Part shown: one piece after another, positions 26,250 through 38,976 of the stretch
Layout: each line of letters starts with the position of its first letter
Numbering within the stretch: the first letter of the stretch is position 1
From: Tetmemena sp. SeJ-2015
Taxonomy: Eukaryota; Ciliophora; Spirotrichea; Sporadotrichida; Oxytrichidae
Assembly: GCA_027382625.1 (NCBI GenBank)
Contig: JAJKFJ010022713.1
Coordinates: 1-64,000, forward strand
DNA: 64,000 nt
Reading direction: 5' to 3'
The notes under the pieces: model-generated
Seen by the model: only the letters and a program-made list of their open reading frames with translations
Told to the model about the DNA's origin: nothing
Databases searched by the model: none
Made by a program: the position numbers and the translations under genes

Positions 26250-29200
26250 TTAATAAGCTAACTAAGTCCCTGTTATATAGGGACAATAAATGGTGTACAA
26301 GATAATGAGAAGAATAAGGAAGCCTCTTGATGGCAGATTCAACAGTGGCACATAAACAGAGAAGGCATGCTTTAGAACCAACAATAGGAGGAGTTAGCTG
26401 TTTACCAAGCTCAGGGTCAGTTTTAACTCTAGAATGGGAGCTTTGAGTTTCATAAGTCTCTTTTATATATTTAGCTTTGACTAGGAAGAGTAAAGAGAAT
26501 CCATCCAGTTCATGGGTCAAAAGACTTAAGGAAGGAGCATCGCCTACCAAAATTACTAGAGCCTCCCTTCGCATGGGCGAATCGTTTATTAGGATATATT
26601 TTGTGAATCATGATGAGCTTTGATTAAAGATAAATGAAACTCCGGAACCAAGAACAGATGGATCGATTTGTAAGAGAATAGTAAAACTTGTACCTCTAGG
26701 GACTTGAGAAAAGAAGCACCAATAAAGTTAGCCCTCAAGGAGGAGAGAGGGGCTCAAGGACTAACAGCCTAGGAAAAGCAAGCCCAGTTTATGAGACTTC
26801 TAAAAAGAGGTCAGAAGGAGAGAACAACTAAAGCGACCTCATGTCTCCTGAATCCACTCATATCAAGTACTTGAAGTCTAGAGATAGGTTTTTTTTAAAT
26901 ATTTTAGAGATGGATATCGTCTGAACACCTTCATCGTGTCTCAAAATGGGTATGAATTAAAATCTAAGTCTCCTTAGATTGAAGGAGGCAACGTACCTAT
27001 GTTCAACTATCTGAGAATTACTTATGTATGTTGCATTTAATTTCTATGAGCCCAAAAAGCTTGCACACTGCCACTCACATAGTAGAAAACGATGAGTAGG
27101 ATGAAAGAATGGGGCTGAGTGTAAATAACGATGGATAGATAAAGACTCTTGAAAGCGTGAGTAATCAGAAGAACAGCAACAACTTACCTGATACTCAAGT
27201 AGAAGAGGAGGAGCTTAATCTAGGAAGGAGATCTTCTCTTAAATTAAGCTTGAGTTTAAACTATTTACTTCTAGCCCTGGTAAACTTCAGGAAGAGAGGG
27301 ATGGTATGAGTGGTCCCCACAGCAGGCCTTCACTTCTTATTCAGAGAAACAGGCTCAACCAATCTCTTGACTCCCCACTCAAGGGATAAGGAGACTATGC
27401 GCATTAGAAAAAGCAGTATGAAAATGACTTGATCAGCCCAAAGATAGTAAACTACAGGAAGTTTGGCTAAGACTCCTCACTTTCAAATTAAACTGCTCTG
27501 CTTGACTCTAAGATAGAGTATTTTATGATAATAGTGTTTTTGAAAGAACACAGTCCTAAATGAACACCATCATCATAATCACTAGAATCATAACGAAACC
27601 CTCAACATACAGACCAGATAAATTTCTTTCAGAGAATTCGATAGCGTCTGAACTACTCTATCATCATTAATTAATTTCGTATATTATTTTTACTCAAGAC
27701 ATCAATTTCTTAAACTCGACTGGACAGCACTCTATCATACTCAATCGAAGATAAAAGCATTAGATTCAGATGCAGGACAAGCTAACAAAGAGCAAAGACC
27801 TGCGAGAAGCGAGAAGAGTGGAGAATATGCTAAGAAGATAAACAGCAGTCAATCAAGCTGCAGTCAGAAGTTACGTTTATTATAGTGAATTCTTTTTGAA
27901 CTTAGGATACTCGGGTTATGAATTCTCTCTAAGTGAAGCTAGCTGAGTTCAAGCAGACTCTGAGACCTCTAAGCAAGGAGGGAGATCAAAGAACTGCAAA
28001 TAGAACCCACAAGTACAAGACCAATAAATCCTTGGATTCAAATTGCTTACTTACTCATTAATCATTATTATTATAATTCAACTTATCAAGTGGCGCATAA
28101 AGCACTTGAAAGCACTAGTTTTAACAGTGGAGGTGGTGTGAATACTGACGCCCATCGCAATCGATAACAGCACATCTACACTTTACTAAACGACATCGTG
28201 AATTCAACAAACTAAGAGAAGCAACAAACCAATCTAAGTGTCAAAGTACTTGAAGCTCAAAAGTAAAGTATAGGCAAGAAAGACTCACTTCATATCAAGA
28301 GCCAACTTATGAATCCATAATAACACAACAATCAGATCCTTATTTCCAAGAGAGCTAGGGAAATTTTCTCAGCCCAGATGCTTCAGAGGAAGAATACTTA
28401 GAAGTCAAATGCTAACTCTGACTTGCAATAGAGCTATATTAAATTAATTAAAGATTAAGATTAGCATATATTCAGGAAAGACAAGATGACACTTAGGCAA
28501 GTAAGGAGAGCGTAGAAAGAGCTCCCTTGCCTCTGAATACCTCAGTCTATAATGAAACCTTTGTGGAAGATAGCTTGTACATGGAGAAATCTATCACCAA
28601 GAAACAAAGTCAGAGGATTAAGAGTGATCCTTATAACAATCATATCAGCTTTCTTACCCAACCAAGTAGCAACTAAAACTTCAAATCAGGCTCTTCCAGC
28701 AAGGGTGGATCAACTTCAAACCAGCACCTAAAATATGTTTTTAATTAGGTTTAGTGATTTAAATTAATTTTAGCAGTCAAAGCAATATCACTTGAAGGTG
28801 AAGTTCCACAGTAACAAATAGAAAGTTCAACAAGATGAGGCAAGAATGTAGCATATTGGAGCGACAAGGAGGTCTTTTGACGGAAGGAGTGTCAATCAGT
28901 AAGAAACTAAAGCGTAAAAACTAGGAAAGAGAATTGACGATAATTACCCATATAAGGTGAATCTAATGCATAATGAAGGTTTTAATTACGAAGGAATGAC
29001 TTTTGAAGAGACGACGACCGGAGAGGGAAGAGTCTTCACTGAGAGTTTTGAGAATACTGCGAATTAATTTGTCTAGCCACTTTAAGTGAAGAAGTTGATT
29101 AACCCAATCCAAGTTAGATAGCTGGTCTAAGACGAATATGCAAGTGTTGAAGCTTTTCCCAAGGGTCAAATATATGGAGTAGAAGTGCGAATCCATCACA

Positions 29201-30640
29201 ACTCCAAGAGGAAGAACAAAGATCTCTTCTATTTTCAAAAATTTTAACATTAGCATGAACAATAGCATCGCCAAACACTATATCAAGCCCTCAGTAAAGA
29301 CTGATGAGTTCCCTGGAGTCAATGGATTCTAAATATCCTCGCTTAACACAACTGCGCTGCAACCCTCTTCTATCTCTAGGAGAGACTAGATGACTGCTCA
29401 GGAATAGCCACTACCATCTTCGCAAGTCACCCAAATAGTAACTCAAATCAAACTCCCCATTAAATCCTTCAACTCACCTCATATACCTTATCTTATAATA
29501 AAATTTATTTGATCTCAAAGAATAAACTCTCCAACCAATGATTCTCATCAGCTATAGCTCTCACTTTAACTCTCTGCCAAGAAGTCCAGTCTCCAATCCA
29601 AGACTAGAAATTAGACAAATTAGAAGACAGGCACTCAAGGACTTGCGACAGGAACTATAACCTTAGGAAGTAGGATAGGTCTGATAGGCGCCTTAGGAGG
29701 TCAAGGACTTATGGCCCACGGTAGCAACAGCTAGACTTTGAACATTCAAAATACCGATCTGAAGGCTTTGCCATCTTATCAGAACTCCTAGCTAAACCTC
29801 AACCAAAATGTTCTGAGGAAGTCACCTCACATGTCTAATGATTATGTATTATAAATTCTCTCACACTCAGAGATCCCTATAGCGAGATTAGAATACAAGT
29901 CCTCCCAGTCCAGTCGCTGTAGCCAAGAATGAGCACTCTTCGCCTTCCAACTTACCGCCTTAGAGTGAACCTCTTGCTCTTTCATTCATTTTTTTAAAAC
30001 TCCTTTTGATGGTGGGAGCATAGCGAGAGAAAGCATCCCTGTGGGCGGTGGAGGTGGTGGCTTGGATCAGAGCCAGGATTCTATGCTAAACAGGACCATG
30101 ATGAGGCTAAGTTAGTCCCCCTATTACCTGAAGGGTGGGTAGTATGCAGGCAGCATCGAGATCAATTTTAACCAGACTCTTTAAACCAGCAATATGCAGC
30201 ATCAGATCTCCAGCAAGAAGTTTATAGTCAACTCTTCCACTAGCAAGAGTATTCAAAACTTTTCCTATGCTTTATTTCTAAGGGTCTGTTGAAGAAGAGC
30301 AATGAAAGATCTGTTGAAAAGCATAATCATGCTTAAAATTTGCATCATCACCACTTTGAGCTTTTTTATAATCAAGAACTAGAAAGGGACAAGTATTCAG
30401 TTGATACTGTAGGGGTAGATCCACTAAGAGTCGCCAATTAGTGACCTCAAGAATCCATCATAAATGCAGGGAGAGAGAGAAGGTACTGCCTTAAGTGGCC
30501 GTCAGTTTAAGATTCATCAGTAGTTTCCCAATATGACTCAAGGTTTTAAAAAACTCTACAATTATTTTAAGATTAGAGACAAAGAAGGAATATTCTGGGA
30601 GTGTCTTCTTAGTCAAGGGAGTTCATAATTAAGACTTAAG
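26250..30640 (+). CDS. Gln/Ser/Asn-rich low-complexity protein(s)
   Basis: Continuous plus-strand coding character with TAR-coded Gln, but no recognised domain and no fixed start or stop. Readable pieces include 'EQMDRFVREQQNLYLQGLEK' (about 26,655), 'HTATHIVENDEQDERMGL' (about 27,065), 'RRSSLKLSLSLNYLL' (about 27,225), a basic-acidic stretch 'QMLQRKNTQKSNANSDLQQ' (about 28,390), 'KKLINPIQVRQLVQDEYA' (about 29,085), a Gly run in 'SIPVGGGGGGLDQSQDS' (about 30,030) and 'HQQFPNMTQGFKKLYNYF' (about 30,520). It may be part of the preceding gene. Disordered scaffold proteins are likely from the composition only. Confidence 0.4.
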
Positions 30641-30950
30641 AGATCAGAAGCAGTCAAGAATAATGAAGTGACACAAAACACCAGACTTTTCATCCAATAT
30701 AAGATTATGACGATGATCTTTATTTCTCTATTCCTTTGAAATTTCATTACAGACTTTGAAAACGATAGTCTTATGGAGGTGTTATATGGTAAATCGTTAA
30801 CAGGAAAAATCATAATAGGCTCCGACTCTGCTGCTACTCTTAATTAAAGAGCAGTTAAAATATAAGTGACTTATCTATACATTATAAAATATATATTAGG
30901 ATCCAAAGTTATCAGACTTGCGCTTTTCTCATTTTAATTAGAGAAAGCAG

Positions 30951-33900
30951 TCAAGCCATTTAGGGCTGCTCTAGATTTAAATTTTAAAGGCGATCATATT
31001 ATAGCCCAAGGCCTGCGTCCAAATCTAGATCACCCACAGTTAACTCCTCCTCATCTGCTTCGTCTTCTTTCATCCTCGATTCGCTTATTTAAAAAGAAAC
31101 TTTTGATTCACTTTAAGGGTTCCTGGGTGGAACATACTCGGCCATATCTGGCGTTATGAATCTGTAAAGTATAGAAAATTTATTTTAAAAAGAATTTTTG
31201 AATCTGGGGGGTTGATTCTTGGTCTCTTCGAACTCAAGCGAGGGATCTCTAGTGTGGTGGCCCTGTAATATTCCTCTGGTGGTGGATATATTACTGAGAG
31301 TGGCTGGGTATTCCGATCCCTTTCTATTATCGAGCTCATCAATCAACAACTATTTTATTATAATGTAAAACTACTACACTGATTTATGAATTTGAGGGCG
31401 AGCTTCTTGCTAGTCTAGATTTCCACTACTCTGCTTAAGTCTCAGACTGTTGATGTTGTTCAACAATTTCACTTGTCTCAGGGGCAAATCAAATATTTTT
31501 TTACAAGGCAATTGACTCTGGTTAGTGGCGTTGTAGTAGTTGTCGAAGTCACTCTCGTTGGCGTGCTCCTGCTCCTCCTGTCCGCCCATCACTCCGTTCA
31601 TCCTGTTCTTCTACCTTTGAGACGCACTCGACTAAACCCTAATACAATCACAAAATAAAAAAACTCATAATCTTCTTAAGAGTTTAGTTGTTAATGAGTT
31701 TATTGGTGGCCTTGACTTGCTTCTGGAAGTTCTTGGCGACCACTTTCTTGCGCTGGCTGCTGAACTCCTTGTACCTGTGGGGGAGGAAGATCTCCCTCTT
31801 TTGGTTGCTGCTGCTGCCTGGTGTTCTGCCTATACAAGTTGTCAAACCTGTTGTAGTTGAAGAACTGCCCGTAGTCCACTTTGAAACCCTCATCGAACTC
31901 CATCCCCTCCACATGGCTGAAGTCGTCCTGTCTGTTGTCCTGGGCATGGTCACTGTAGTCACTCTCGCTTATCTCAGAGTCTGACTGTTGGGGGTAGTCT
32001 TGGAGGTACTAGTCCCTCTGGAGGTTGTTGCCCTCGTTCATGTCGTCCTCTTCGAAGTAGTCACTCTCCTGAGGGCCCTTACTCTCATTCTCGTCCTCCT
32101 CTTGGACGGAGTCCATGTCTCCGTTGGGGCCATCCTTCTCAAACAGCATCTCATTCTAGTCGTAGACATCGTAGTGGCCGCCCTTCTTGTTTTTGCCGTT
32201 TGAATAGTAGTCTTCCTCCTCCTCTTCGTCAGCATAAATAATATAGGATGGTTTTGCAGTTGCATGATACTTCTTGTCGAAGCCAGAGTCTTCTCCGCCT
32301 TTGAGATCGTGCATGATGCTCTAGAAGATGCTGATCTAGTTCACATCCACTATCTCGTTGGAAGGGTCATTCAGCCTATTGAATATATGGATAAGTATGT
32401 TATCCTGATTTGAGAGCTGTCTCCTCTGTGGTGCATGCTGTTGGTGAGTTCCTCCGCTGAGGTGCTCCTCTTCTTTATTTGATAGCTGCTCTTGTCAAAC
32501 GATTCAATCAATATATTCATAGAATACTACTACTATAATTCATCAGCATCCTCTTCAGGGAAGACTTCATCATACAAGTTTTTCAGATTCTCCTCACCCT
32601 TGGTCTCTCTGAGGAAGTAGGTGCCCACAGAAGCTGATATGAATATTAGAATGACTACGATCAGCAGGGAAGTGGAGAGGCCTTGCAGGAAAGGGAGACC
32701 CAGCCCACTTACGAATCCTGCTCCCATAGTCAAATTCAAAGCCATGCCTCTGTGCTCAGTTGGGAACAGCTCCAGAGTAGTCATCGTTAGTATTATGCTC
32801 AGTATCAAATATACTCTAAAATCTCAATGTTGATAAAGTATTTGAAGGATAGCTCTAGACAAGATAGAGACCACATAGTGCACTTGCTGGCTAGATTTCA
32901 GCAGAATCAGCAGGAAGTACAGTATGCACAGACCCATGTTTAAAAGCATGATGGACAGCTTTCTAGAAAGCGCTTTCATCGCTATCTTTGTGAAAAGAGA
33001 TGCTAGCAACTCAGTTGCTCCCAAGATTATCAAGTCTAAGTCAAATAAATAATCAATCAATATTAACTCCTGATAACTTTTAAGTAGACCTCGGGTTGGA
33101 TGTTTTCTATGAAAATGAAACTGATCATTTAGCCAGTGGCATAACAGAACCAGCAGCCTGCAATCACTCCCACCACTATCATCTTTTGCTTAGAGTTGAA
33201 GAGGTCATTGAGCATGAACTTGAGGCCTCTCCTCCTCAGAATCTACTGAGTGGTCTTTGAGAAGGCTAGTTTATCAGTGAGGATGTTCTCATCGTTTACA
33301 ATTGCGATTTTGTTGAGCACGTACTTTGCAACATCAGGCGAGCCAGTTGAAGTCAGCAAATAATGCACGCTCTCGTGAACTCCTTTTATAAACAGTCCTC
33401 CTAATACTATGGAGGCACCCACGATAAATAAATGAAGTGGGTATTATTTTTTGATGTTATTTACTTATTCGATTAAACACAAGAAGTAGGCCCACTTGGA
33501 GAGGTACTGGAAGATGCAGCAAAGAACTATGATACCGATGAAACGAGTAGCTGCAAGTAGGATTAGGTAATTTTCCCTTTGGTGTCGCTGTAGCTATTCA
33601 AAGCCAATTACTTACATGTCCAAGAAGAAAGTGCTGAAAAATACCGACACAAAGAAAAACCCAAGCACTATGGGCATAGGGGTAGCTGGGATGAATCCAA
33701 CTATCATTAGCAAGATAGAAGCGATTATGAATCCACCCACCTTTGCGAGGATAGTCTTTTTCCTTCCTATTTTATCGATCAATAGAGCTGTCAACAACAA
33801 GCTGCCGATAATAAATTTACCCAAATATAACTTATAATTTTGAGATGAAACCAGCTGAGATAACTGCAAATTGCTCAGCAGGCTTGAGGTTGAATTTTGA

Positions 33901-34597
33901 GCACACAAGATCGAACTATTGAATGAAACTGGGAACCGAATCAGTCTCTTCAATAATTCTGTACTTGGAGCTGAACTAAGGAGAGCAGGCCTGCTGCGCT
34001 GAACAGCGGAAATAGAGCTAGTTATTCTGGTTAAAACATTCCAGCTTCGGAGTCTGGAATAGGAACATCATTGATAGGGGAATCATAAAGCCAATCATAC
34101 CCAATAAATTTGCTGTCAGATAAAATGATAGCTTATAACAATAGTGTTTCATTTGAGATAGAGGTTCTTAATTGCGTACTTATCGGGGGATCCACTAACC
34201 AGAAAGAGTGCCTCCTCGAGAGTGATAGGAGGATCCTGATTGAGGGTGGGGATTACCTGTTTCCTCACTTTCCTCCTAGTTGATTGAGTCTGAAAGGGGT
34301 TGTCCATTATTTTGCAATCACAGTGGATCGTTTCCAACGATGCTTCCAAACATTTCTTAGTTGTTACTCCCAAACAATTCACAATCTATATTTGCATATT
34401 CTCACTTCTAATGAATGAGCAATAAGCAAGATGACTATAGAGTTGTTATTGGCCGTGCTTGCGTCCAGGTCGATTTCGTACTACTGGGATCGATTGTCAT
34501 ATGTAAGGTACTTATTGTCGTAGGTCTGATCTCTTCTGAATATTTGTGACCCACTTGCAAATTCTCGATCCTAATTTATTTCCTTATTTAAATTCAT
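30951..34597 (-). CDS. SLC22-like MFS transporter with long acidic C-terminal tail
   Basis: Membrane transporter of the major facilitator superfamily, organic cation/anion (SLC22/SV2) type. The ATG at 34597 opens a polar N-terminus, then a 50-nt GT-AG intron near 34,390-34,440. The A-like motif 'DKIGRKKTILAKVGGF' (about 33,760), several hydrophobic helices (33,950-32,600) and the signature 'LFPTEHRGMALNLTMGAGF' (about 32,750) with 'YFLRETKGEENL' are clear. TAG codons at about 32,520-32,530 are Gln, so translation continues past 'EEDADEL'. An Asp/Glu/Asn/Gln-rich tail follows ('YIIYADEEEEEDYYSNGKN' about 32,240; 'DYGQFFNYNRFDNLYRQN' about 31,860; basic 'RKKVVAKNFQKQVKA' about 31,720), open with frame steps to TGA 30953-30951. 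The part below about 31,650 could be a separate gene. Confidence 0.8.
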
Positions 34598-35300
34598 AAT
34601 TAGTAAAGTGTGAATGGCTTCTTATTTGAGGTTTTATGTTTTGGTTTTTGATCGGAGTTGCTGAAGGTGAGCCCCATGCTGCGTCGCTGCTGTTAGAATA
34701 TGTTGTTATTAATATTGCTCACACTATTCACATATTTAAAAATACGATTAGCATATTATATGGCGTATACTTTGCTGATTGTACTAGTAATTTTGCATTT
34801 CCTCTCTCTTGTTTGAGCTGACGAAGGCGTACTAAGTGTTCTCAAGTGAAGAGGAAACAGCAGGCTCAAAGTCCTCCGCTTACTAGGAAGCAGTCAGGCC
34901 TTGCCTGCCCAAGTTTAATTTATCGTCCGGTGATGGCGAATTGTTACTATCTAACTCTCTAATTCATTACAAAAATTACACATAAAAATTCGAAAGTTTG
35001 GAGACGATTCATCTTGAAGTTAATTCATTTTAAAACTTTCTAATAAACCTAGATGCTATAATAAGACTCCTATATCATATTTTATATGTTGTGGGTTTAA
35101 TTAAATAGGTAAAATTAATAACTTCTTACTACGTGAATTTATTAGATCCTCTTTCTTAAATAGTAGTGGGATTAGAGGAAGCAGTAGGCTCAGTTTGGCA
35201 TATAAAGTAGTCACACTGTTCACTAAGCGGCCCTCTCCATCTCTAGTTACTTTTTAGTTTTAACACTTGTTGATTCTTTTGTAATTTCTCCAATCATCTC
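34598..35300. other. Divergent intergenic region
   Basis: Lies between the transporter (-) and the LRR gene (+). AT-rich; the one plus frame (34636-34821) lacks support. Both promoters should be here, but I see no defined element. Confidence 0.4.
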
Positions 35301-35309
35301 AAAGTCAAA

Positions 35310-38300
35310 ACGATGATGTGCAATTAGAATGCAAGTCAATCGATGAAATTTAGTATGTAAACAAGTGAGTTATTATTGAAGGAACAGATAAGGCAAATTG
35401 TTAAAATTTATATACCGATACAGCAATAAATGAAGAAGAGTTCCCCTGATAAACTGAAATGTAAGTAGACATTCGAGATATTTATAATTGATGCAGAATT
35501 CCTAATCTTACTTACTTAGAGGGCACTGCCTATACAATTGAAGATGAGATGATCACTGCAGAAGTAGTCGCATAGATTTAGAGAGACTTGAAGGAGCGGC
35601 CAGAACTGATGCAACTGACCTTCGAGAACAACCAAGTACAGGATGTTGAAGGAGTTTGCCAGGTATTTGGATCACTCAGGAACTTTGAGAAATTGGAGGG
35701 AATCAATTTCAGGTGCAATAATTTCAACCCAAGGGTTATTGAAGGAATAGCTCAAGGTATTAAAATGAAGAAGGAGCTCAGAGTAAGTAAAGAGAAGAGA
35801 GAATTAAGGGGATGTTATTCTATAGTAAGTTATTTCTAACTCCATATTGCCTTTATAGCTTTAAGTATCCAAAAGATATCCTTCTCTATATAAGACTAAC
35901 TCTCCTGACTTTACTTTATAGACAGTGGACTTGGGCGAGAACAGAATAACTGATGAGAGCATAGGCTTGATAGGAGAAGCTTTGAGAACTCATGTGAGGT
36001 TGCACATGCTATTCTTGGACAATAATAAGATTACAGATGCAGGAGCAGAGGGACTGGCAGAGTGTCTTAAGAACAAGCAAGATTTGAGAATTTTCAACAT
36101 CGATAACAACTAAATAGGCCCTGAAGGAGCATAGAAACTTGCTTAGTAACTTAAGAGCAACTACGGTTTGAGCAAGCTCTACTGCGATTCTAATAAGATA
36201 GGAGAGTAGGGAGCAGTAGCAATTGCAGAGTCCATGCAAATGATGGACTCTTTGAAGAAGATCTGTCTTGAAAATAATGGAATCAGAGATAGAGGAGCAA
36301 TCGCTTTGAGTAGAGTGCTTGATGAGAACGATACACTTCTGTCCTTGTATCTAGAGAATAACGGTATTAGCTCAGTTGGGGCTCAAGCTTTAGCAAAAAT
36401 GCTGAGAAACAAAATGAAGCTTTCTAAGCTCAACTTGAACCACAATTCCATTGGAGATATATCTTGTATGCATGTTTTAGATGATGGTCTGTCTGCAATC
36501 AGCGAAGGCATAATGATGAATGAAACGCTAAGAGTAATTACTATAGCAGATGCTGGAATTACAAAGCAAAGTGTAAGTCTCTTTGCAAGATCACTCAGAA
36601 ATAAGAGATTCTTGACTAAGATATCACTAGACCAAAACAAGATTGGAGTTGAGGGCGCTTAAATTCTAGCTGAAGGTTTGAAGGAAAATGAAACTCTGAC
36701 CAATCTCCACCTATCTCATTGAATTAATGACTGATCCTATTTTACTTATTGTCAGATAATGGAGGAAGGAGCTATTGCTTTAGCCACTTCATTAGCGAAT
36801 AAGAGAAATCTGCTGGTCCTAGATTTGAATAACAACAAAATTCTTGCTGGAGGATGTATTGCTATCTGTAAAAACATTCAACACCACACAACTCTCAGAG
36901 AACTGTACATGTCAAACAATTACATTGGACCAGATGGAGCTAAGCACTTTCCATAACTGAATTTTTTGTTTACTTGGCTAAGGTGCTATTGAATAAGAAA
37001 TATATAACTGAGATTTGGTTGTCGATGAACGGTATCTTTGCAGAGGGAGCAATAGCACTTGGTGAAGCTTTAAAAGATAAGAAATATCTCGAAGTACTAG
37101 TGCTTAAGAAGAATGACATCAATATTTTGAAAGTTGTCTTATATATTTTATTTGATATTCAAGGAATAAGAGCTCTTAAGGAGGTGTTAAATCTCTCTAA
37201 GACAATTAAGGAACTGAACCTTGCTTCAAATGCAATTGGAGATGAAGGTGCTCAAATAGTTTGTGAAGCTTTAATCAGTAAATAGAACCAGCAACTAGGA
37301 TATTTGAGTCTCTCGGATAATAAAATTACCTCTATCGGAGCTGCAAAGGTAGCTCAACTAATCAGCAAGTGCAACACTCTCACAGAACTGTAGATTTCAT
37401 TCATTGAGTTCTTTGTTGGTAATTATTTCACTGTACTTGGCAAACAATGAAATTGATAACGAAGGTGCTAAGTCTCTAGTTAAAGCCATCAAAGGTAGAA
37501 AGGACTTCAAAAATATAGACCTAGATAACAATCACTTTAGTGGAGAAGCCATCAGTGAGCTATTCACCATTCTTTATTTTATATTTCTAATTTATTATTT
37601 ATTCTTCCTTTGAACAAACTTAATCTAATTCGCAGTGTGCTAACTGACGCCCAAGTCACTCCTTTAACCAGGCAAATGAAAATCAATAAGACTCTTAGCT
37701 AGATTTACATGTCCCACAACTTACTAACTGACAGCAGCATCAGCCTACTCGCAGATGCTATAAAAGACAACAATCAGTTATTTATAATTTACTTAGATTA
37801 TCAATCATGAAACTTATGAATGTGCTGACTGAGCTATTCATCACTCACAATGATTTGTCCCAGCCTAGTGGACTGCAATTCATTCAAGCTTTGTAAAACA
37901 AGCCAGCTCTAAAATCCTTAGCTTTGAATTCTTGCAGGCTTAATCAAGGATTGCTAAGGGAGTTAGCCGAAGCACTCAAAGATAATGAGTCTCTGAAGGA
38001 ACTGTATCTTTACAGTAACTAAATTGGGCCCAATCAGGCTCCATTCGTGAGCTAGATAATTTCCAACAAGCGCAAGCTTACATCACTCGGGCTTTCCAAT
38101 AACTAGATAGGGTCCTGAGGGAGCAGCTGAAATCGCTCAAAATGGTTTGAAGGACAAAGTTAATTACAAATTGATTATTTAAAGCTAACTTGTTGAAACT
38201 TAGTCTGGAGGGAAACTTCATAAGCGGGGCTGGTTTGATTGCAGTTGCTGAAGTGCTAACCCCAAATGTGGAACTTTAAGAGTTGTACCTGTACAACAAC

Positions 38301-38976
38301 CATTTGGAAGATTAGGGCATGGAACAACTTGGCCTGATGCTGTTGAATAAGTCTAACTTGTTCGCACTAGGCATGGAGTTCAATAAAATTGGCTCTGAAG
38401 GAGCAGCCTTTATCTTCAACAGCGTCAAGAAGTTTCAAATATACTGATTTACATCCAAAATACTACACAATTTTGTTTATAATAAGTTGAAAAATTTCGA
38501 AAAGCTGTACCTAAACTAGAATGAGATCAAGAAGGAAGCTGGGGATGCAATTATAGACTGTCTCTCAGTCATTGAGAATTTGAAAGAGCTAAGACTCAGC
38601 AATAATAAACTTGGGGATGAAGGAGGCAAGGCAATCGCTTAAGCACTCAAAGCAAATAAGTCCCTGAGAGTCTGTCACCTGAGCAACAATAAGTTCTCTG
38701 CTGATGCTGCTAAAGTACAATCAAATATATTTCAATTTTGATATGGATTAAAGGATGGCAGAGGTACTGAAGGTGAATCATGTTCTGAGAGACCTAGACC
38801 TCTCCTCTAACTTGATAATCATGGAAGAATTGCAGGAGCTTGCTAACTCTTTCAAGGAAGCAAGTCTCGAGTGTCTTAACCTGAGGAACAACCTCATTTC
38901 AGCTGAGGAGATCTTAGCCTTCGACTAGGTGCTATAATTCGTAACCAACCTCCCCAAGCGCAAGTTCTTGTATTGA
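35310..38976 (+). CDS. Large leucine-rich-repeat protein, NLRC3/RNI type, cut by many IESs
   Basis: A repeat protein of about 1,000 residues made almost wholly of 28-29-residue ribonuclease-inhibitor-type LRRs of pattern LxxLxLxxNxIGxxGAxxLAxxL, for example 'LHMLFLDNNKITDAGAEGLA' (about 36,000), 'LLSLYLENNGISSVGAQALA' (about 36,340) and 'LKELRLSNNKLGDEGGKAIA' (about 38,585). Such proteins act as binding scaffolds; no NACHT or kinase domain is present. The first secure codons are near 35,515 ('EGTAYTIEDEM'); the true start is not settled. A 142-nt GT-AG intron precedes 'TVDLGENRITDES' (35,925). At least nine short inserts with direct-repeat ends break the register and are listed separately. 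A one-base step occurs at 38,110-38,112. It ends 'LPKRKFLY' with TGA 38974-38976. Confidence 0.88.
36459..36482 (+). other. IES in LRR gene, pointer GAT
   Basis: GAT at 36456-36458 and 36480-36482. The 24-bp insert keeps the frame but spoils one LRR; removal gives 'NLNHNSIGDDGLSAISEG'. A 15-nt GT-AG reading is also possible, so this one is less certain. Confidence 0.6.
36722..36751 (+). other. IES in LRR gene, pointer ATTG
   Basis: ATTG at 36718-36721 and 36748-36751. Removing 30 bp, with two in-frame TGAs, gives 'LHLSHCQIMEEGAIALA', a regular LRR. Confidence 0.88.
36950..36975 (+). other. IES in LRR gene, pointer ACTT
   Basis: ACTT at 36946-36949 and 36972-36975. Removing 26 bp joins 'GPDGAKH' to 'LAKVLLNKKYITEIW'. 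Confidence 0.88.
37127..37159 (+). other. IES in LRR gene, pointer ATATT
   Basis: ATATT at 37122-37126 and 37155-37159. The 33-bp insert does not break the frame but adds 11 hydrophobic residues within a repeat; removal gives 'LKKNDINIQGIRALKEVL'. Confidence 0.85.
37393..37435 (+). other. IES in LRR gene, pointer ACTGTA
   Basis: ACTGTA at 37387-37392 and 37430-37435. Removing 43 bp gives 'TLTELYLANNEIDNEGAKSL'. Confidence 0.9.
37573..37631 (+). other. IES in LRR gene, pointer ATTC
   Basis: ATTC at 37569-37572 and 37628-37631. Removing 59 bp gives 'ISELFTIRSVLTDAQVTPLT'. Confidence 0.85.
37775..37821 (+). other. IES in LRR gene, pointer AAT
   Basis: AAT at 37772-37774 and 37819-37821. Removing 47 bp gives 'IKDNNVLTELFITHNDLS'. 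A nested CAATCA repeat lies inside the element, so the exact boundary could differ. Confidence 0.78.
38164..38188 (+). other. IES in LRR gene, pointer TAA
   Basis: TAA at 38161-38163 and 38186-38188. Removing 25 bp gives 'LKDKVNLLKLSLEGNFI'. Confidence 0.78.
38435..38488 (+). other. IES in LRR gene, pointer AAGTT
   Basis: AAGTT at 38430-38434 and 38484-38488. Removing 54 bp, with a TGA inside, gives 'SVKKLKNFEKLYLNQNEI'. Confidence 0.88.

Noticed and set aside
31473..32203. Plus-strand hydrophobic ORFs (for example at 31688 and 31988)
   Set aside because: They are antisense shadows of the acidic Asp/Glu-coded tail of the minus-strand transporter.
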